Shown here: positions 8,234-16,701 of the stretch, piece by piece
How the letters are laid out: every line of letters begins with the position of its first letter
Position numbering within the stretch: position 1 is the first letter of the stretch
NCBI GenBank assembly: GCA_009797885.1
Contig: WNKP01000003.1
Span: 310,001-374,000 of the forward strand
Origin: Flavobacteriaceae bacterium GF1
Lineage (GTDB): Bacteria; Bacteroidota; Bacteroidia; Flavobacteriales; Flavobacteriaceae
Length of the DNA: 64,000 bases
Direction: 5' to 3'
The notes under the pieces: model-generated
The model's database searches: none
Seen by the model: the letters and a program-made list of their open reading frames with translations, nothing else
What the model was told of the DNA's origin: nothing
Translations under genes and position numbers: made by a program

Positions 8234-8299
8234 TATCACTTTAGAAATAAGTGGCAAATAGCGGAACTTGAAGCCCTATTTTCTGATAGCCTATCTAAG

Positions 8300-8401
8300 C
8301 TACCCGTTCTAAAGGCCAATAGGGTCGTGCTGCTGCGGTATAACCGTTTTAAAAGTTTTGAAGCCAATAGGGCAAAGCGGCCAAGCTACTTGTAGCAGGG
8401 A
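8300..8401 (-). repeat. Dispersed intergenic repeat, copy C
   Basis: Third copy of the repeat, same orientation. It contains TACCCGTTCTAAAGGCC, GGTATAACCG, TTTTAAAAGTTTTGAAGCC, AATAGGGC and GCGGCCAAGC. The AAAGG-centred hairpin of copies A and B is partly lost here. Confidence 0.75.
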
Positions 8402-8408
8402 TACCATC

Positions 8409-8441
8409 AAAAAAAAGACCAACCCCTGGGTTGGCCTTTCT
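8409..8441 (-). terminator. Rho-independent terminator for the Cys-rich gene
   Basis: On the minus strand a short GC-rich hairpin (GGCCAACC / GGTTGG around 8419-8434, four-base loop) is followed by eight U residues (A-run 8409-8416 on the plus strand). It lies 19 bp after the stop of the minus-strand gene at 8460. The pyrimidine run on the plus side (CCTTTCTT) suggests it may work both ways. Confidence 0.7.
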
Positions 8442-8459
8442 TAGGTATTGGTTTTGTTA

Positions 8460-8708
8460 TCAAGCACTTACACTTAGTGGCGCCCAAACGGAACACATCA
8501 TTCCAGGGGCTGCCTTGGAGGGATTTGCACAATCTTCCCTTTGAAAACGAAGACAGGTATTGCAGTCCCTATCGTTGTTCAGTTCAAGCTTCATTTCAAA
8601 GCTGTCACAGGTATAGTGACTTCCCACTTTTACACCATGGACCTTGCACATTTGATCGGTCATCATATTGTCACAATTTCCGCAGTTGTTTCCTAATCGA
8701 ATAGCCAT
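8460..8708 (-). CDS. Small Cys-rich protein, probable metal binder
   Basis: 82 residues with eight cysteines at about 9, 12, 21, 34, 49, 52, 60 and 72. They include two CxxC pairs (CGNC, CNTC) and several single Cys. There is no signal peptide. The arrangement in two similar halves suggests a structural zinc or Fe-S site, although no named domain is recognised. It stands alone between a plus-strand hydrolase gene and a beta-barrel gene, with its own terminator. Conserved small proteins of this kind are common in Flavobacteriaceae, but the role is unknown. Confidence 0.75.
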   Translation of the reverse strand: MAIRLGNNCGNCDNMMTDQMCKVHGVKVGSHYTCDSFEMKLELNNDRDCNTCLRFQREDCANPSKAAPGMMCSVWAPLSVSA

Positions 8709-8909
8709 TTTTTAAGTTTTTTGAATTACTTTCTAAAAATAAATCCAAATAGGCATAGAAGCAATATAAATAACTGATTTTCAATTATTTGTATTTAGAT
8801 TGTTTTAAAATAATTGTTGCGCTCACATGGTTGGTCCACTCCTTTTTTAGGGTGGGTTAAGCCTTCTGCCCAGTGGCTTTAAAATGACCTGTAGTGGGGC
8901 AATTGGGGA

Positions 8910-9593
8910 TTAAAAATAATAGGAAAGCCCAAAAAAGATTTGGGAAGTATCCAAATCGAAATCAAAACGATTACTATCCCCGGTGGAGAGGACCGTTCCA
9001 TCGGAATCCGTTAATTCGGAATCCGATCTTTGATATTGCAATGCTCCGATACCGGCTTCCAGGGCAAACGCTTTGGAGACAAAATAGGTAATACCGGGCC
9101 GGACACCAATAAAAAATGTATCGGTTGTACTTTCCGTTTGGGAAAGGCTGTCGTTGTCCGAGGCGCTCTCCCCTCTTACATGTTCATAACCGAGTTCACC
9201 CTGCAGATAGAGCGCCAGGTTTTTGTTCAAAGGAAAAAAGCGCCGGAGGTATGAGGCAATGGATAAGGCATGGCTTTCCGTTGTCCTGGAATTACTGGGC
9301 ATGGAATCTTCAAAAACTGTATTCTCCGATTCCTGATAACGGTATCCCGGTCGTAAACCTAGTATTGTGTTTTCGCCCACCGCATAACCCAGGTTGGGTA
9401 AAAAGGAAACACCAGTGACGTCGGTCTCACTGGTAAAAGGCTCATTTTCAGAAGTGTTGGAAATGGTGTTAAAGGAAAGATTACCTCCAACGGTCCATGT
9501 TCCCTTTGGGATGATTAACCTATCGTCCTGTGTGATTTGGGCGGTAAGGCTACCTGCAATCAATACGCTAGCAAAAAATAGTTTTTTTTTCAT
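8910..9593 (-). CDS. Outer-membrane beta-barrel protein
   Basis: 227 residues with a signal peptide (MKKKLFFASVLIAGSLTAQ). The body alternates polar and hydrophobic residues in strands, with Gly/aromatic girdles (YAVGENTILGLRPGYRY; YLQGELGYEHV; FFIGVRPGITYFVSKAFALE). It ends with a C-terminal Tyr-Phe (FFGLSYYF) as in barrels assembled by BamA. It resembles the small eight-strand OmpX/opacity-type porin-like family of Bacteroidota. No substrate or partner is evident. It is monocistronic: the next upstream gene on that strand starts far away. Confidence 0.85.
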   Translation of the reverse strand: MKKKLFFASVLIAGSLTAQITQDDRLIIPKGTWTVGGNLSFNTISNTSENEPFTSETDVTGVSFLPNLGYAVGENTILGLRPGYRYQESENTVFEDSMPSNSRTTESHALSIASYLRRFFPLNKNLALYLQGELGYEHVRGESASDNDSLSQTESTTDTFFIGVRPGITYFVSKAFALEAGIGALQYQRSDSELTDSDGTVLSTGDSNRFDFDLDTSQIFFGLSYYF

Positions 9594-9766
9594 GTGATAT
9601 GTTTTAGTTAAGTGGTATTGACATCAAATAATATTCCTTTTTGGGCGGTCAGTAGATGATTTAACCCGAGTTTAACAGGGCCACCGGATGGGTCCCAATG
9701 GTGCTGGAGAATTACCCTTATATTGGTTCGAAATAATGGAAACGTAAGAGGGGGTTTGGTCGCGTT

Positions 9767-10513
9767 CTATTGCTCTGTTTCCTCGGTTTTCTTTTTCACT
9801 TTTTTGTAGAGGGGCAGGAAATAGGACAAGGAATAATTGTATCCCACACCCCAATTGGAATCTTCCGTTACTTTGTTAAAACCGGGAATCCAAAGGTTCC
9901 TGAAATTATCGGGGTCCTTATTGGTCACTAGATGTCCCAATCGCGCACTGATCCCCACATATATATTTTTAAAGATTTCGGCCTTCATGCCAACCACAAA
10001 TTCTATCCAGGAGGCATTGAGGCCATCGAATTCCTGGGCTTCGGTACTTCCAATGACAAATTCATCCGGACTAAAGAAACGGTTACTATCAAAAAACCGA
10101 AAGTTTTCCAGGGTATGGCTAAACGTACTAAAGGCATAACGTCCACCAATATGGATTTGGTTGCGCATACCAAACCAATTGGTATAGGTATTGTAATCCG
10201 CCCCTGCCTTGATATAACTGCCGGAAGTGGCATATTCATACAAAACCAACTCCCCAAGGATTTCTTCCTGCATTCTTTCCTCATTGCCCAGTTCCGCGGC
10301 CAACCACCATTTTTCGGTAAGCCTAAAATCCCCCACCAATTCCAGACCGGTGTAATTATCATTGAGGAAGGACAAGGCTGGCCTGCTAAGATCGACTCCA
10401 ACCCTAAGGCCATAGGCATATTTTCGAGTAACGCTGTCTTTCTTTTTTTCGCTCTGCGCCAAACCCATGCTTACCACAAGTAAAAAGAAAAGACTAATGG
10501 AATATCTTAACAT
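9767..10513 (-). CDS. DUF6048 family outer-membrane-like protein
   Basis: About 248 residues from the ATG at 10513, where a signal peptide (MLRYSISLFFLLVVSMGLAQ) begins. In-frame starts at 10522 and 10537 would overlap the preceding gene more. The mature protein has barrel-like alternation (YGLRVGVDLSRPAL, GYNYSLSYFLPLYKK) and matches the Bacteroidota DUF6048 family as I know it. The start lies inside the 3' end of the DUF6452 gene, so the two are translationally linked. The set RlmD - DUF6452 - DUF6048 is a recurrent flavobacterial operon. The function is unknown, presumably envelope-related. Confidence 0.8.
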   Translation of the reverse strand: MLRYSISLFFLLVVSMGLAQSEKKKDSVTRKYAYGLRVGVDLSRPALSFLNDNYTGLELVGDFRLTEKWWLAAELGNEERMQEEILGELVLYEYATSGSYIKAGADYNTYTNWFGMRNQIHIGGRYAFSTFSHTLENFRFFDSNRFFSPDEFVIGSTEAQEFDGLNASWIEFVVGMKAEIFKNIYVGISARLGHLVTNKDPDNFRNLWIPGFNKVTEDSNWGVGYNYSLSYFLPLYKKVKKKTEETEQ

Positions 10514-11018
10514 GGATGGCATTTGAGCGTTCAACATTTTTTTCAGAAATCGAAATTCGTTTTATCCAATCTTCAGGTGAAACCTGTCTAATAGTGTCCA
10601 ACTCATCAAAATTGGCAATAAAGCCACAGGCCCTGGAAATAAATTCCTCATTGACCGTATAGGCAAAGGTGAGGGTGTCCCTATTTCCTGTTTCATTGCC
10701 TTCCTCGTCCGCACTTGAGCTGGAAATAAGCTCAAATTGGGTGGTGTTTTCTAGTATACGAAGCGGAACAAAAAGGGAATCCGGGGAATTGGCGCGATCT
10801 CCGAACCCATATTCCTCACTATCGCTCAGAATACTATCATTATCTATGGCCTTTATTCTAAGGGTAGGTACGGATTTAAACTCCAAAGTATCCAAAACGT
10901 CGTAAAAACCAACGATGAGAAGGGGAGTGTCCCCTTCCACACAGATATCGTCCTTTTCACAGGAAGCGAAGTGGGTTATGAGCAGAAGGAGCAGTAAGAC
11001 CGGGAAAAATCGATTCAT
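10494..11018 (-). CDS. DUF6452 family lipoprotein
   Basis: 174 residues. The N-terminus is a lipoprotein signal ending HFASC, so the mature protein is anchored by Cys20. The C(E/K)DD...CVEGDTPLLIVGFYD start is characteristic of the DUF6452 family, and a Cys pair (Cys26 and a later Cys) could form a disulfide. It is probably an outer-membrane lipoprotein of immunoglobulin-like fold with unknown role. It lies between rlmD (11 bp upstream) and the DUF6048 gene, which it overlaps, indicating one transcript. Confidence 0.8.
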   Translation of the reverse strand: MNRFFPVLLLLLLITHFASCEKDDICVEGDTPLLIVGFYDVLDTLEFKSVPTLRIKAIDNDSILSDSEEYGFGDRANSPDSLFVPLRILENTTQFELISSSSADEEGNETGNRDTLTFAYTVNEEFISRACGFIANFDELDTIRQVSPEDWIKRISISEKNVERSNAIHVKIFH

Positions 11019-11029
11019 TCGTTAGTTCA

Positions 11030-12436
11030 CTATCGCTTTTGTAAAAGTACTACATTTTCCACGTGGTGGGTCTGGGGGAACATGTCCACAGGTTGTACCC
11101 CCACCACTTGGTAGGAGGCATCCATAAGGGCCAAATCCCGAGCTTGTGTAGCACTGTTGCAACTTACATAAACGATTTTTTCTGGAGCAATGTTTAACAA
11201 TTGTTCAACAACTTTTTTGTGCATTCCGTCCCTGGGGGGATCGGTCACAATCACATCCGGTCGACCGTGGAGCGCAATAAATTGGTGGTCCAGAACGGTT
11301 TTCATGTCCCCCACAAAAAACGCCACGTTGTCAATACCATTGTTTTTGGCATTTTCCCTGGCATCCGCAATAGCCTCCGGAACCGCCTCTATCCCAATTA
11401 CTTTTTTGGCCTTTTTTGCCACAAATTGGGCAATGGTTCCGGTACCTGTGTATAGATCGTAAACCAGCTCCTTTCCGGTTAGGCCGGCAAAATCCCTCGC
11501 TATTTTGTAAAGTTCATAGGCCTGCTCGGAATTGGTCTGATAAAAGGATTTGGCATTGATCTTAAACTTCAATCCCTCCATTTCCTCCACAACATGATCG
11601 CTTCCCGAATAACAAACAACCTCCTGGTCGTAAATGGTGTCATTTGCTTTGGTATTGATGATGTATTGCAGTGAGGTGATTTCTGGGAATTTCTCCACCA
11701 AATGGTGCAACAGGAGTTCCCTTTGTTCCTTACGGTCTTCAAAAAACTGGAGGACCACCATGATTTCTCCCGTTGATGTGGTTCTAATCATAAGTGTTCG
11801 TAACATCCCCTGCTGCTTTTTGGGATTAAAGAAAGTCATTCCCCGATTTTCGGCAAAAGACTTGACTGCCAACCTAATGGCATTGGACGGGGCCTCCTGC
11901 AAATGACATTTCCGGATATCCAGGATTTTATCCCACATTCCGGGAATATGAAATCCAAGGGCGTTCCTGTTTTCAATAGTGGCATCCGATAGGATTTCCT
12001 CCTCGGACAACCACCGGGAATCCGAAAAGGAGAACTCCATCTTGTTTCGGTAGAAATACTGCTTTTTGGAACCTAAAATTGGGGAAATCCCCGGTAGTGT
12101 TATCCCACCAATACGTTTAAGGTTGTTTTCAACCTCTCTTTGTTTATAAAACAACTGATGCGTGTAGGACATATGTTGCCATTTACAGCCACCACAAGTC
12201 CCAAAATGTTCACAAACCGGAACTGCCCTTTTTTCGGAATAGGTATGGAAATGTGTGGCAACCCCTTCAAAATAGGCCTTACGTTTCTTATGGGTCTGTA
12301 CGTCCACAATGTCCCCAGGTACTGCATTGGACAGGAAAATGACCCTGCCATCCGGGGCTTTTGCCACGGATTTCCCTTTGGCTCCGGCATCCACCACTTC
12401 CACACGTTCAAAAAATTGGCGCCTATTTTTTCGCAT
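11030..12436 (-). CDS. rlmD: 23S rRNA (uracil-C5)-methyltransferase RlmD
   Basis: 468 residues from the ATG at 12436; the longer open frame to 12544 adds sequence not found in the family. An N-terminal TRAM domain (about 8-62) is followed by the 4Fe-4S cysteines (CEHFGTCGGC, residues 75-84, plus a later Cys). The SAM domain contains DLYTGTGTIAQF, VTDPPRDGMH and the catalytic-Cys motif VSCNS near the C-terminus. It methylates a uridine of 23S rRNA (U1939 in E. coli numbering). RumA/RlmD versus RlmCD-type specificity cannot be decided from sequence alone. It heads the DUF6452-DUF6048 operon and is divergent from an ECF sigma gene. Confidence 0.9.
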   Translation of the reverse strand: MRKNRRQFFERVEVVDAGAKGKSVAKAPDGRVIFLSNAVPGDIVDVQTHKKRKAYFEGVATHFHTYSEKRAVPVCEHFGTCGGCKWQHMSYTHQLFYKQREVENNLKRIGGITLPGISPILGSKKQYFYRNKMEFSFSDSRWLSEEEILSDATIENRNALGFHIPGMWDKILDIRKCHLQEAPSNAIRLAVKSFAENRGMTFFNPKKQQGMLRTLMIRTTSTGEIMVVLQFFEDRKEQRELLLHHLVEKFPEITSLQYIINTKANDTIYDQEVVCYSGSDHVVEEMEGLKFKINAKSFYQTNSEQAYELYKIARDFAGLTGKELVYDLYTGTGTIAQFVAKKAKKVIGIEAVPEAIADARENAKNNGIDNVAFFVGDMKTVLDHQFIALHGRPDVIVTDPPRDGMHKKVVEQLLNIAPEKIVYVSCNSATQARDLALMDASYQVVGVQPVDMFPQTHHVENVVLLQKR

Positions 12437-12531
12437 GCCGCAAAAGTAATGGTTTAAGGGCTGTAAATTGAGAAGAAATTTTGTGGGCCGGGGAACCTTT
12501 TTAAAAGATTGCCGTCCATAGTATGTAAACC

Positions 12532-13095
12532 ATGGGTAAACCAAACAGAATAGTGGACTCGTTACTGGTCATTTCCTATCAGGGAGGGAATAAAAAGGCC
12601 CTTGACCTTTTGGTAAGGCGATGGAATACGAAACTCTGCGCCCATGCGTATCGCTATTTGGACGATTGGGAGCTGGCCAAGGATGTTACCCAGGATACAT
12701 GGAGTACCGTTCTGGCCAAAATCCATATGCTACGGGACAGCAATAGTTTTGGGAGCTGGGCAATGACCATCGCTGGCCGAAAGGCCCTGGACACCATTGC
12801 CAAACAGACCAAACGGAAAAAGGAGGTCAAACCGCAGTTCTGGGAGAATCATGAAACGGTTTCTGAACCTTTAATTACCAAGGAAGCCCAGATCAATGGA
12901 ATTCTAAAGGTAATGGCCACCTTGCCCCTGGAACAGAAAATGGTCTTGCGATTGTTTTACTTGGAGGAGTACAGTTTAAAGGAAATCAGTGCTATCACCA
13001 ACACCTCCGTAAGTACGGTAAAAACGAGGTTGTTCAGGGCCCGTGAAAAAATAAAGGAAGAACTAAAAATAAGAAAGGATGAAAAAAGAGATTGA
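12532..13095 (+). CDS. ECF-family RNA polymerase sigma factor
   Basis: 187 residues. Region 2 (about 20-85) contains YRYLDDWELAKDVTQDTW, the promoter-melting core helix. Region 4 (about 125-180) contains LPLEQKMVLRLFYLEEYSLKEIS followed by the helix-turn-helix SVSTVKTRLFRAREKI. It directs RNA polymerase to a small regulon. The following membrane protein gene overlaps its end by 17 bp, the usual layout of a sigma factor with its regulator. It is divergent from rlmD, with a 95-bp gap. Confidence 0.9.
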   Translation: MGKPNRIVDSLLVISYQGGNKKALDLLVRRWNTKLCAHAYRYLDDWELAKDVTQDTWSTVLAKIHMLRDSNSFGSWAMTIAGRKALDTIAKQTKRKKEVKPQFWENHETVSEPLITKEAQINGILKVMATLPLEQKMVLRLFYLEEYSLKEISAITNTSVSTVKTRLFRAREKIKEELKIRKDEKRD

Positions 13096-13468
13096 ACAAT
13101 TGGATGAGTTGATCAAAGAAACACTTTCCAAGGAAGAGGCCCAGTTTTATGAGGAATTGGAAGAAAAAAACTTGTTTGGTAAGATTACTGAGGTGTATAA
13201 GGGTAAGATGGGCTGGCTGGCCATCATCATGAATATTATGCACTTAGTGCTCTTTGGATGTTTCATTTACGTTCTGGTGCAATTTTTTGATGCCGAGGCC
13301 ACAAAGGACTTGATAGTTTGGGCCTCTGCAGGTTTTTGCTGTTTGATTTTTATGGCCATGATGAAATTGTACGTTTGGATGCAGATGGACAAGAATGATG
13401 TCCTACGTGAACTGAAGCGAGTGGAATTGCAGATTTCCGTTTTGGCCCATAAACGGGATAACTCCTAG
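13079..13468 (+). CDS. DUF6768-type membrane protein, possible sigma regulator
   Basis: 129 residues. The N-terminus is highly acidic and helical (EQLDELIKETLSKEEAQFYEELEEK), followed by two membrane helices (about 47-68 and 78-100) and a short cytoplasmic amphipathic tail. It corresponds to what I recall as DUF6768, regularly encoded after an ECF sigma gene. The overlap with that gene implies translational coupling. A role as membrane-bound regulator of the sigma factor is inferred from position; there is no classical zinc-binding anti-sigma motif. Confidence 0.75.
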   Translation: MKKEIEQLDELIKETLSKEEAQFYEELEEKNLFGKITEVYKGKMGWLAIIMNIMHLVLFGCFIYVLVQFFDAEATKDLIVWASAGFCCLIFMAMMKLYVWMQMDKNDVLRELKRVELQISVLAHKRDNS

Positions 13469-13498
13469 CACAGGATAGGCATCGTGTGGAAATATTTT

Positions 13499-13506
13499 TA
13501 AATTTG
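13499..13506 (+). promoter_or_regulatory. Putative -7 box upstream of rocD
   Basis: TAAATTTG matches the Bacteroidota TAnnTTTG box exactly and lies 105 bp upstream of the ornithine aminotransferase start. No clear TTG/TTTG -33 element is seen at the usual spacing, so this remains tentative. Confidence 0.35.
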
Positions 13507-13611
13507 TGTCGCTACAGGGATGATTTCTCTCCTACGCTGAATTTTCGATACTCGTCGAAAGGATAAAGGTGCAGAAGGAATAGCTAAAGTCGTATTCTAA
13601 AATTTTTGATC

Positions 13612-14892
13612 ATGGCAGTAGTTGATACACTTACTTCGCAAGATGCCATTGCATTGGAGAACCAGTATGGAGCACAGAACTATCACCCCCTTCCCGTTGT
13701 TTTGAGTAAGGGGGAAGGTGTTTATGTTTGGGATATGGAAGGGAAGAAATATTATGATTTTCTTTCGGCCTATTCCGCAGTAAATCAGGGACATTGCCAC
13801 CCTAAGATTATTTCTGCATTAAAAAATCAAGCAGAGAATTTAACGTTGACTTCCCGTGCGTTTTACAATGATGTCCTGGGTAGATATGAAAAGTATGCCA
13901 CGGAATTTTTTGGGTTTGATAAGTTGTTGCCCATGAACACGGGGGCCGAAGCAGTGGAAACTGCAATGAAACTGGCCCGTAAGTGGGGATATGAGAAAAA
14001 GGGTATTCCTTCCAATCAGGCCAAAATAGTGGTTTGCCAGAACAACTTTCACGGTCGTACCATTTCCATTATTTCGGCATCCAACGATCCCATAGCCACG
14101 GAGAATTTTGGACCTTTTACCCCGGGGATAGTTTCGATTCGGTATAACGATATCAATGCCCTTTCCGAAGTGTTGAAAGACAAGAACGTGGCGGCATTTT
14201 TAGTGGAGCCCATTCAGGGGGAAGCTGGGGTCTATGTTCCCGATAAGAACTATATCAAGGAAGCTTTTGAGCTGTGCAAGTCCAAAACTGTCCTTTTCAT
14301 AGCGGACGAAGTGCAAACGGGGATTGCCCGAACGGGTAGATTATTGGCCACCTGTGGCAATTGTGCCTGTGCGGATAAGAACTGTTCGGGAACACCGGAG
14401 GTAAAACCGGATGTATTGATTTTGGGAAAAGCAATTTCCGGGGGCGTATTTCCCGTTTCCGCTGTTTTGGCCAATAATGAGGTTATGGATGTCATCCGCC
14501 CCGGTAACCATGGTTCCACTTTTGGAGGCAATCCGTTGGCATGTGCCGTTGCCCTTGCCGCTTTGGAAGTGGTAAAAGAGGAACGACTTGCGGAAAATGC
14601 CGATACCCTTGGAAAAATTTTCCGAGAGGAAATGGAGAAGTTGATCCAGGAAAGTGATTTGGTGCGTTTGGTCCGTGGCAAAGGGCTGTTGAATGCCATT
14701 GTCATCAATGATACGGAGGATAGTTCTACGGCCTGGAATATTTGTATGGCGCTTAAAGGGAACGGATTGTTGGCCAAACCCACCCATGGAAATATCATAC
14801 GGTTTGCACCTCCTTTGATTATGACGGAAGAGCAGTTGTATGAATGTATCGCCATTATCCGAAAGACAATTCTGGAATTTAAGACCCAATAA
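13612..14892 (+). CDS. rocD: Ornithine--oxo-acid aminotransferase
   Basis: 426 residues from the ATG at 13612 (an upstream TTG is less likely). It is a class III PLP aminotransferase: [19 protein letters not shown] binds cofactor, [15 protein letters not shown] holds the PLP-ring Asp, and [10 protein letters not shown] holds the Schiff-base Lys. [15 protein letters not shown] is typical of ornithine aminotransferase. The enzyme converts L-ornithine and 2-oxoglutarate to glutamate semialdehyde and glutamate, linking arginine and proline metabolism. The stretch [11 protein letters not shown] adds four cysteines just before the PLP lysine region, a feature I associate with Bacteroidota members. 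It has a strong terminator right after the stop. Confidence 0.92.
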   Translation: MAVVDTLTSQDAIALENQYGAQNYHPLPVVLSKGEGVYVWDMEGKKYYDFLSAYSAVNQGHCHPKIISALKNQAENLTLTSRAFYNDVLGRYEKYATEFFGFDKLLPMNTGAEAVETAMKLARKWGYEKKGIPSNQAKIVVCQNNFHGRTISIISASNDPIATENFGPFTPGIVSIRYNDINALSEVLKDKNVAAFLVEPIQGEAGVYVPDKNYIKEAFELCKSKTVLFIADEVQTGIARTGRLLATCGNCACADKNCSGTPEVKPDVLILGKAISGGVFPVSAVLANNEVMDVIRPGNHGSTFGGNPLACAVALAALEVVKEERLAENADTLGKIFREEMEKLIQESDLVRLVRGKGLLNAIVINDTEDSSTAWNICMALKGNGLLAKPTHGNIIRFAPPLIMTEEQLYECIAIIRKTILEFKTQ

Positions 14893-14893
14893 A

Positions 14894-14915
14894 AAAATCC
14901 CCGAAAGGGGATTTT
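14894..14915. terminator. Bidirectional terminator after rocD
   Basis: AAAATCCCC (14894-14902), GAAA loop, GGGGATTTT (14907-14915), then TATTGTTTT. A perfect 9-bp stem with A- and U-rich flanks lies between two convergent genes and can terminate both. Confidence 0.85.
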
Positions 14916-14942
14916 ATTGTTTTCAGGAAAATAGAAAAGCTT

Positions 14943-16253
14943 TTATGGGACGGTGGCCCCACTACTTCTATTGGCCCGTCTGAGCTGTCTCTGGATTTTC
15001 TTGATGGCGGACTCAATGGATTTTTCGGGTTCTATAATATTGTATTCCCCCCAAAAATCAGGGTCGGCAAATCCAATGGCCTCATCGGTAAGGATGATGG
15101 AACGTCTTATTTTTTCCTTGTTTTTGAGTGATTCGCCGGAGGTATTTTTCTTCCAATCGGTTATGGCCATTTCGGCAGACATGCTATAGACGGAATTGAA
15201 GAGCTTACCCTTCCAGTTTACCTTAAATTCCATTAGGACGTTGCTGTAGCTATAATACCATTTCCCATCCTTTTCCCTGTAGTCCACACGATAGGCAACT
15301 TCCGTGGGCCACACGTCCACCCTTGCCGGTTTTTTTCGGACAAAAAGCTTCGATGCCAAATCACGATCGGTAATATTCAACTTATAAATGGCACTGGTTA
15401 GCGTTTTGTTTTCAAAATCTATGAATAATTCCCCTTGGTACAACGGATCCCTTATAGAAGGTAATTGACTAAAAGAAATTACATAGATCAACCGGTCATT
15501 GATATACGTGGAACGCTCAAAATTAAATACGTAATTGTCCACGATACCATCCACGAAAATAAAATCGGTATACTTTATGATGTCCACATAAAGCGTATTG
15601 AAAGGTCCCCCCTGTAGTTTTAGGGCAACGGTATCCAATTTACTATAATCCGTGCTTTTCCTTGCCTTGAACAACTTCATGGCATCGTTCCTAGTGGAGG
15701 AGTACGGGGCTTTATAAATATTGACCACAGCCTCCGATAGGGAGACATTTTTTCGACGTTTTTTAATGGTTTCCCTATAAAAAGCGGTCATAACCGTATT
15801 GTTATCCGTGTATTTTTCCCCTCTTCTGGAGAAGACTTCCCGGACCAGCTTTTCAGCATCCCTTGGAGCATTAATGTTTACACTGCTCAGTTGTGTAAAA
15901 GATACTTTCATAGGAATTTCATTGCCGTCTTCCTTCAGTTCGTTTAAAGGGATGGTTTTGCTTTCATACCCCAAAAAGGCAATAACAATCTTACCTTCGG
16001 TTGTGGACGCCGGTATTTTTAGAAGGAATTCACCATCCGCATTGGAGACGGTGCTGATGTTTGAATTGGCCAATGTGATGGATGCCAAAGCCAAAGGCTT
16101 TTTTGTGTTCGCATCAAAGATTTCCCCTTTATATTCGGAAAACCGTTCTTGATCTTGTTGAAAGGCCTTGGTGTGCTGCACACTCAACCCCGTCAAAATA
16201 AGACAGAGTAAAAAAGCCCATGGTTTCATACCATATATTAGTTTCGTTTTCAT
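14943..16253 (-). CDS. Secreted protein with N-terminal carboxypeptidase-regulatory-like domain
   Basis: 436 residues with a signal peptide (cleaved near KAFQ, about 32). Residues 40-115 form a CarboxypepD_reg-like beta-sandwich (YKGEIFDANTKKPLALASITL...GEFLLKIPA...GYESKTI), as at the front of TonB receptors. There is no plug or 22-strand barrel. The rest is a strand-rich domain seen in many stand-alone Bacteroidota proteins of this type. It is probably periplasmic or outer-membrane associated; the function is unknown. It converges on rocD with a shared terminator. The 450 bp upstream carry an inverted-repeat element rather than another gene. Confidence 0.8.
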   Translation of the reverse strand: MKTKLIYGMKPWAFLLCLILTGLSVQHTKAFQQDQERFSEYKGEIFDANTKKPLALASITLANSNISTVSNADGEFLLKIPASTTEGKIVIAFLGYESKTIPLNELKEDGNEIPMKVSFTQLSSVNINAPRDAEKLVREVFSRRGEKYTDNNTVMTAFYRETIKKRRKNVSLSEAVVNIYKAPYSSTRNDAMKLFKARKSTDYSKLDTVALKLQGGPFNTLYVDIIKYTDFIFVDGIVDNYVFNFERSTYINDRLIYVISFSQLPSIRDPLYQGELFIDFENKTLTSAIYKLNITDRDLASKLFVRKKPARVDVWPTEVAYRVDYREKDGKWYYSYSNVLMEFKVNWKGKLFNSVYSMSAEMAITDWKKNTSGESLKNKEKIRRSIILTDEAIGFADPDFWGEYNIIEPEKSIESAIKKIQRQLRRANRSSGATVP

Positions 16254-16701
16254 GATTCCTAATTTTATGTAAAATTAATGAATGTTCGTTTTGTGTTGTA
16301 CTATTGTCTTTCGTGTTGTTCCGATTGTACTTCGGAATCTCATTATGCTGAATATGAATTCTTTATGATGAGAACCTGAAACCAGTTCAGTTTGACGTAA
16401 CGTTCTGCGCTTACTTACGGATACGCTATTAAAATTAGTGTGAATTTTAACAACGGACTGTTAAAAACCTTAAAAAAACGTGAATTCGATATCATTTTTT
16501 ATCAACCAAAATCCGTCAAATTGAGTGGTTTTTCGAATTGAAATGAAGAAGAATTGTATCGAAATTAGGATTTTGCAAGAAAATTACTTGCCTGCCTTGC
16601 CGGCTAGGCAGGTTTTTCGATACATTTTTGCTTTCGCAAAAACACTCAAAATGACGTAATTTTCTTATATAGAACTCACGTTAAACAAAAAAGCTTCCGT
16701 T
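16254..16701. other. Intergenic region carrying a repeat element
   Basis: 448 bases without a gene. The part near 16254-16450 should hold the promoter of the minus-strand gene. 16514-16656 is an inverted-repeat element, described separately. Confidence 0.5.
16514..16656. repeat. REP/MITE-like inverted repeat with internal palindrome
   Basis: The ends are imperfect inverted repeats: CGTCAAATTGAGTG near 16514-16527 and CACTCAAAATGACG near 16643-16656. Inside are TTCGAA/TTCGATAC motifs, TTTTTGCTTTCGCAAAAA (a hairpin near 16626-16643) and a 22-bp near-palindrome at 16591-16612 (CCTGCCTTGCCGGCTAGGCAGG, one mismatched pair). I associate such sequences with multicopy intergenic repeats of Flavobacteriaceae. 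Confidence 0.7.

Noticed and set aside
12437-12544. N-terminal extension of RlmD
   Set aside because: The 36 extra residues are not family-like and would run into the divergent promoter region; ATG at 12436 begins the conserved sequence.
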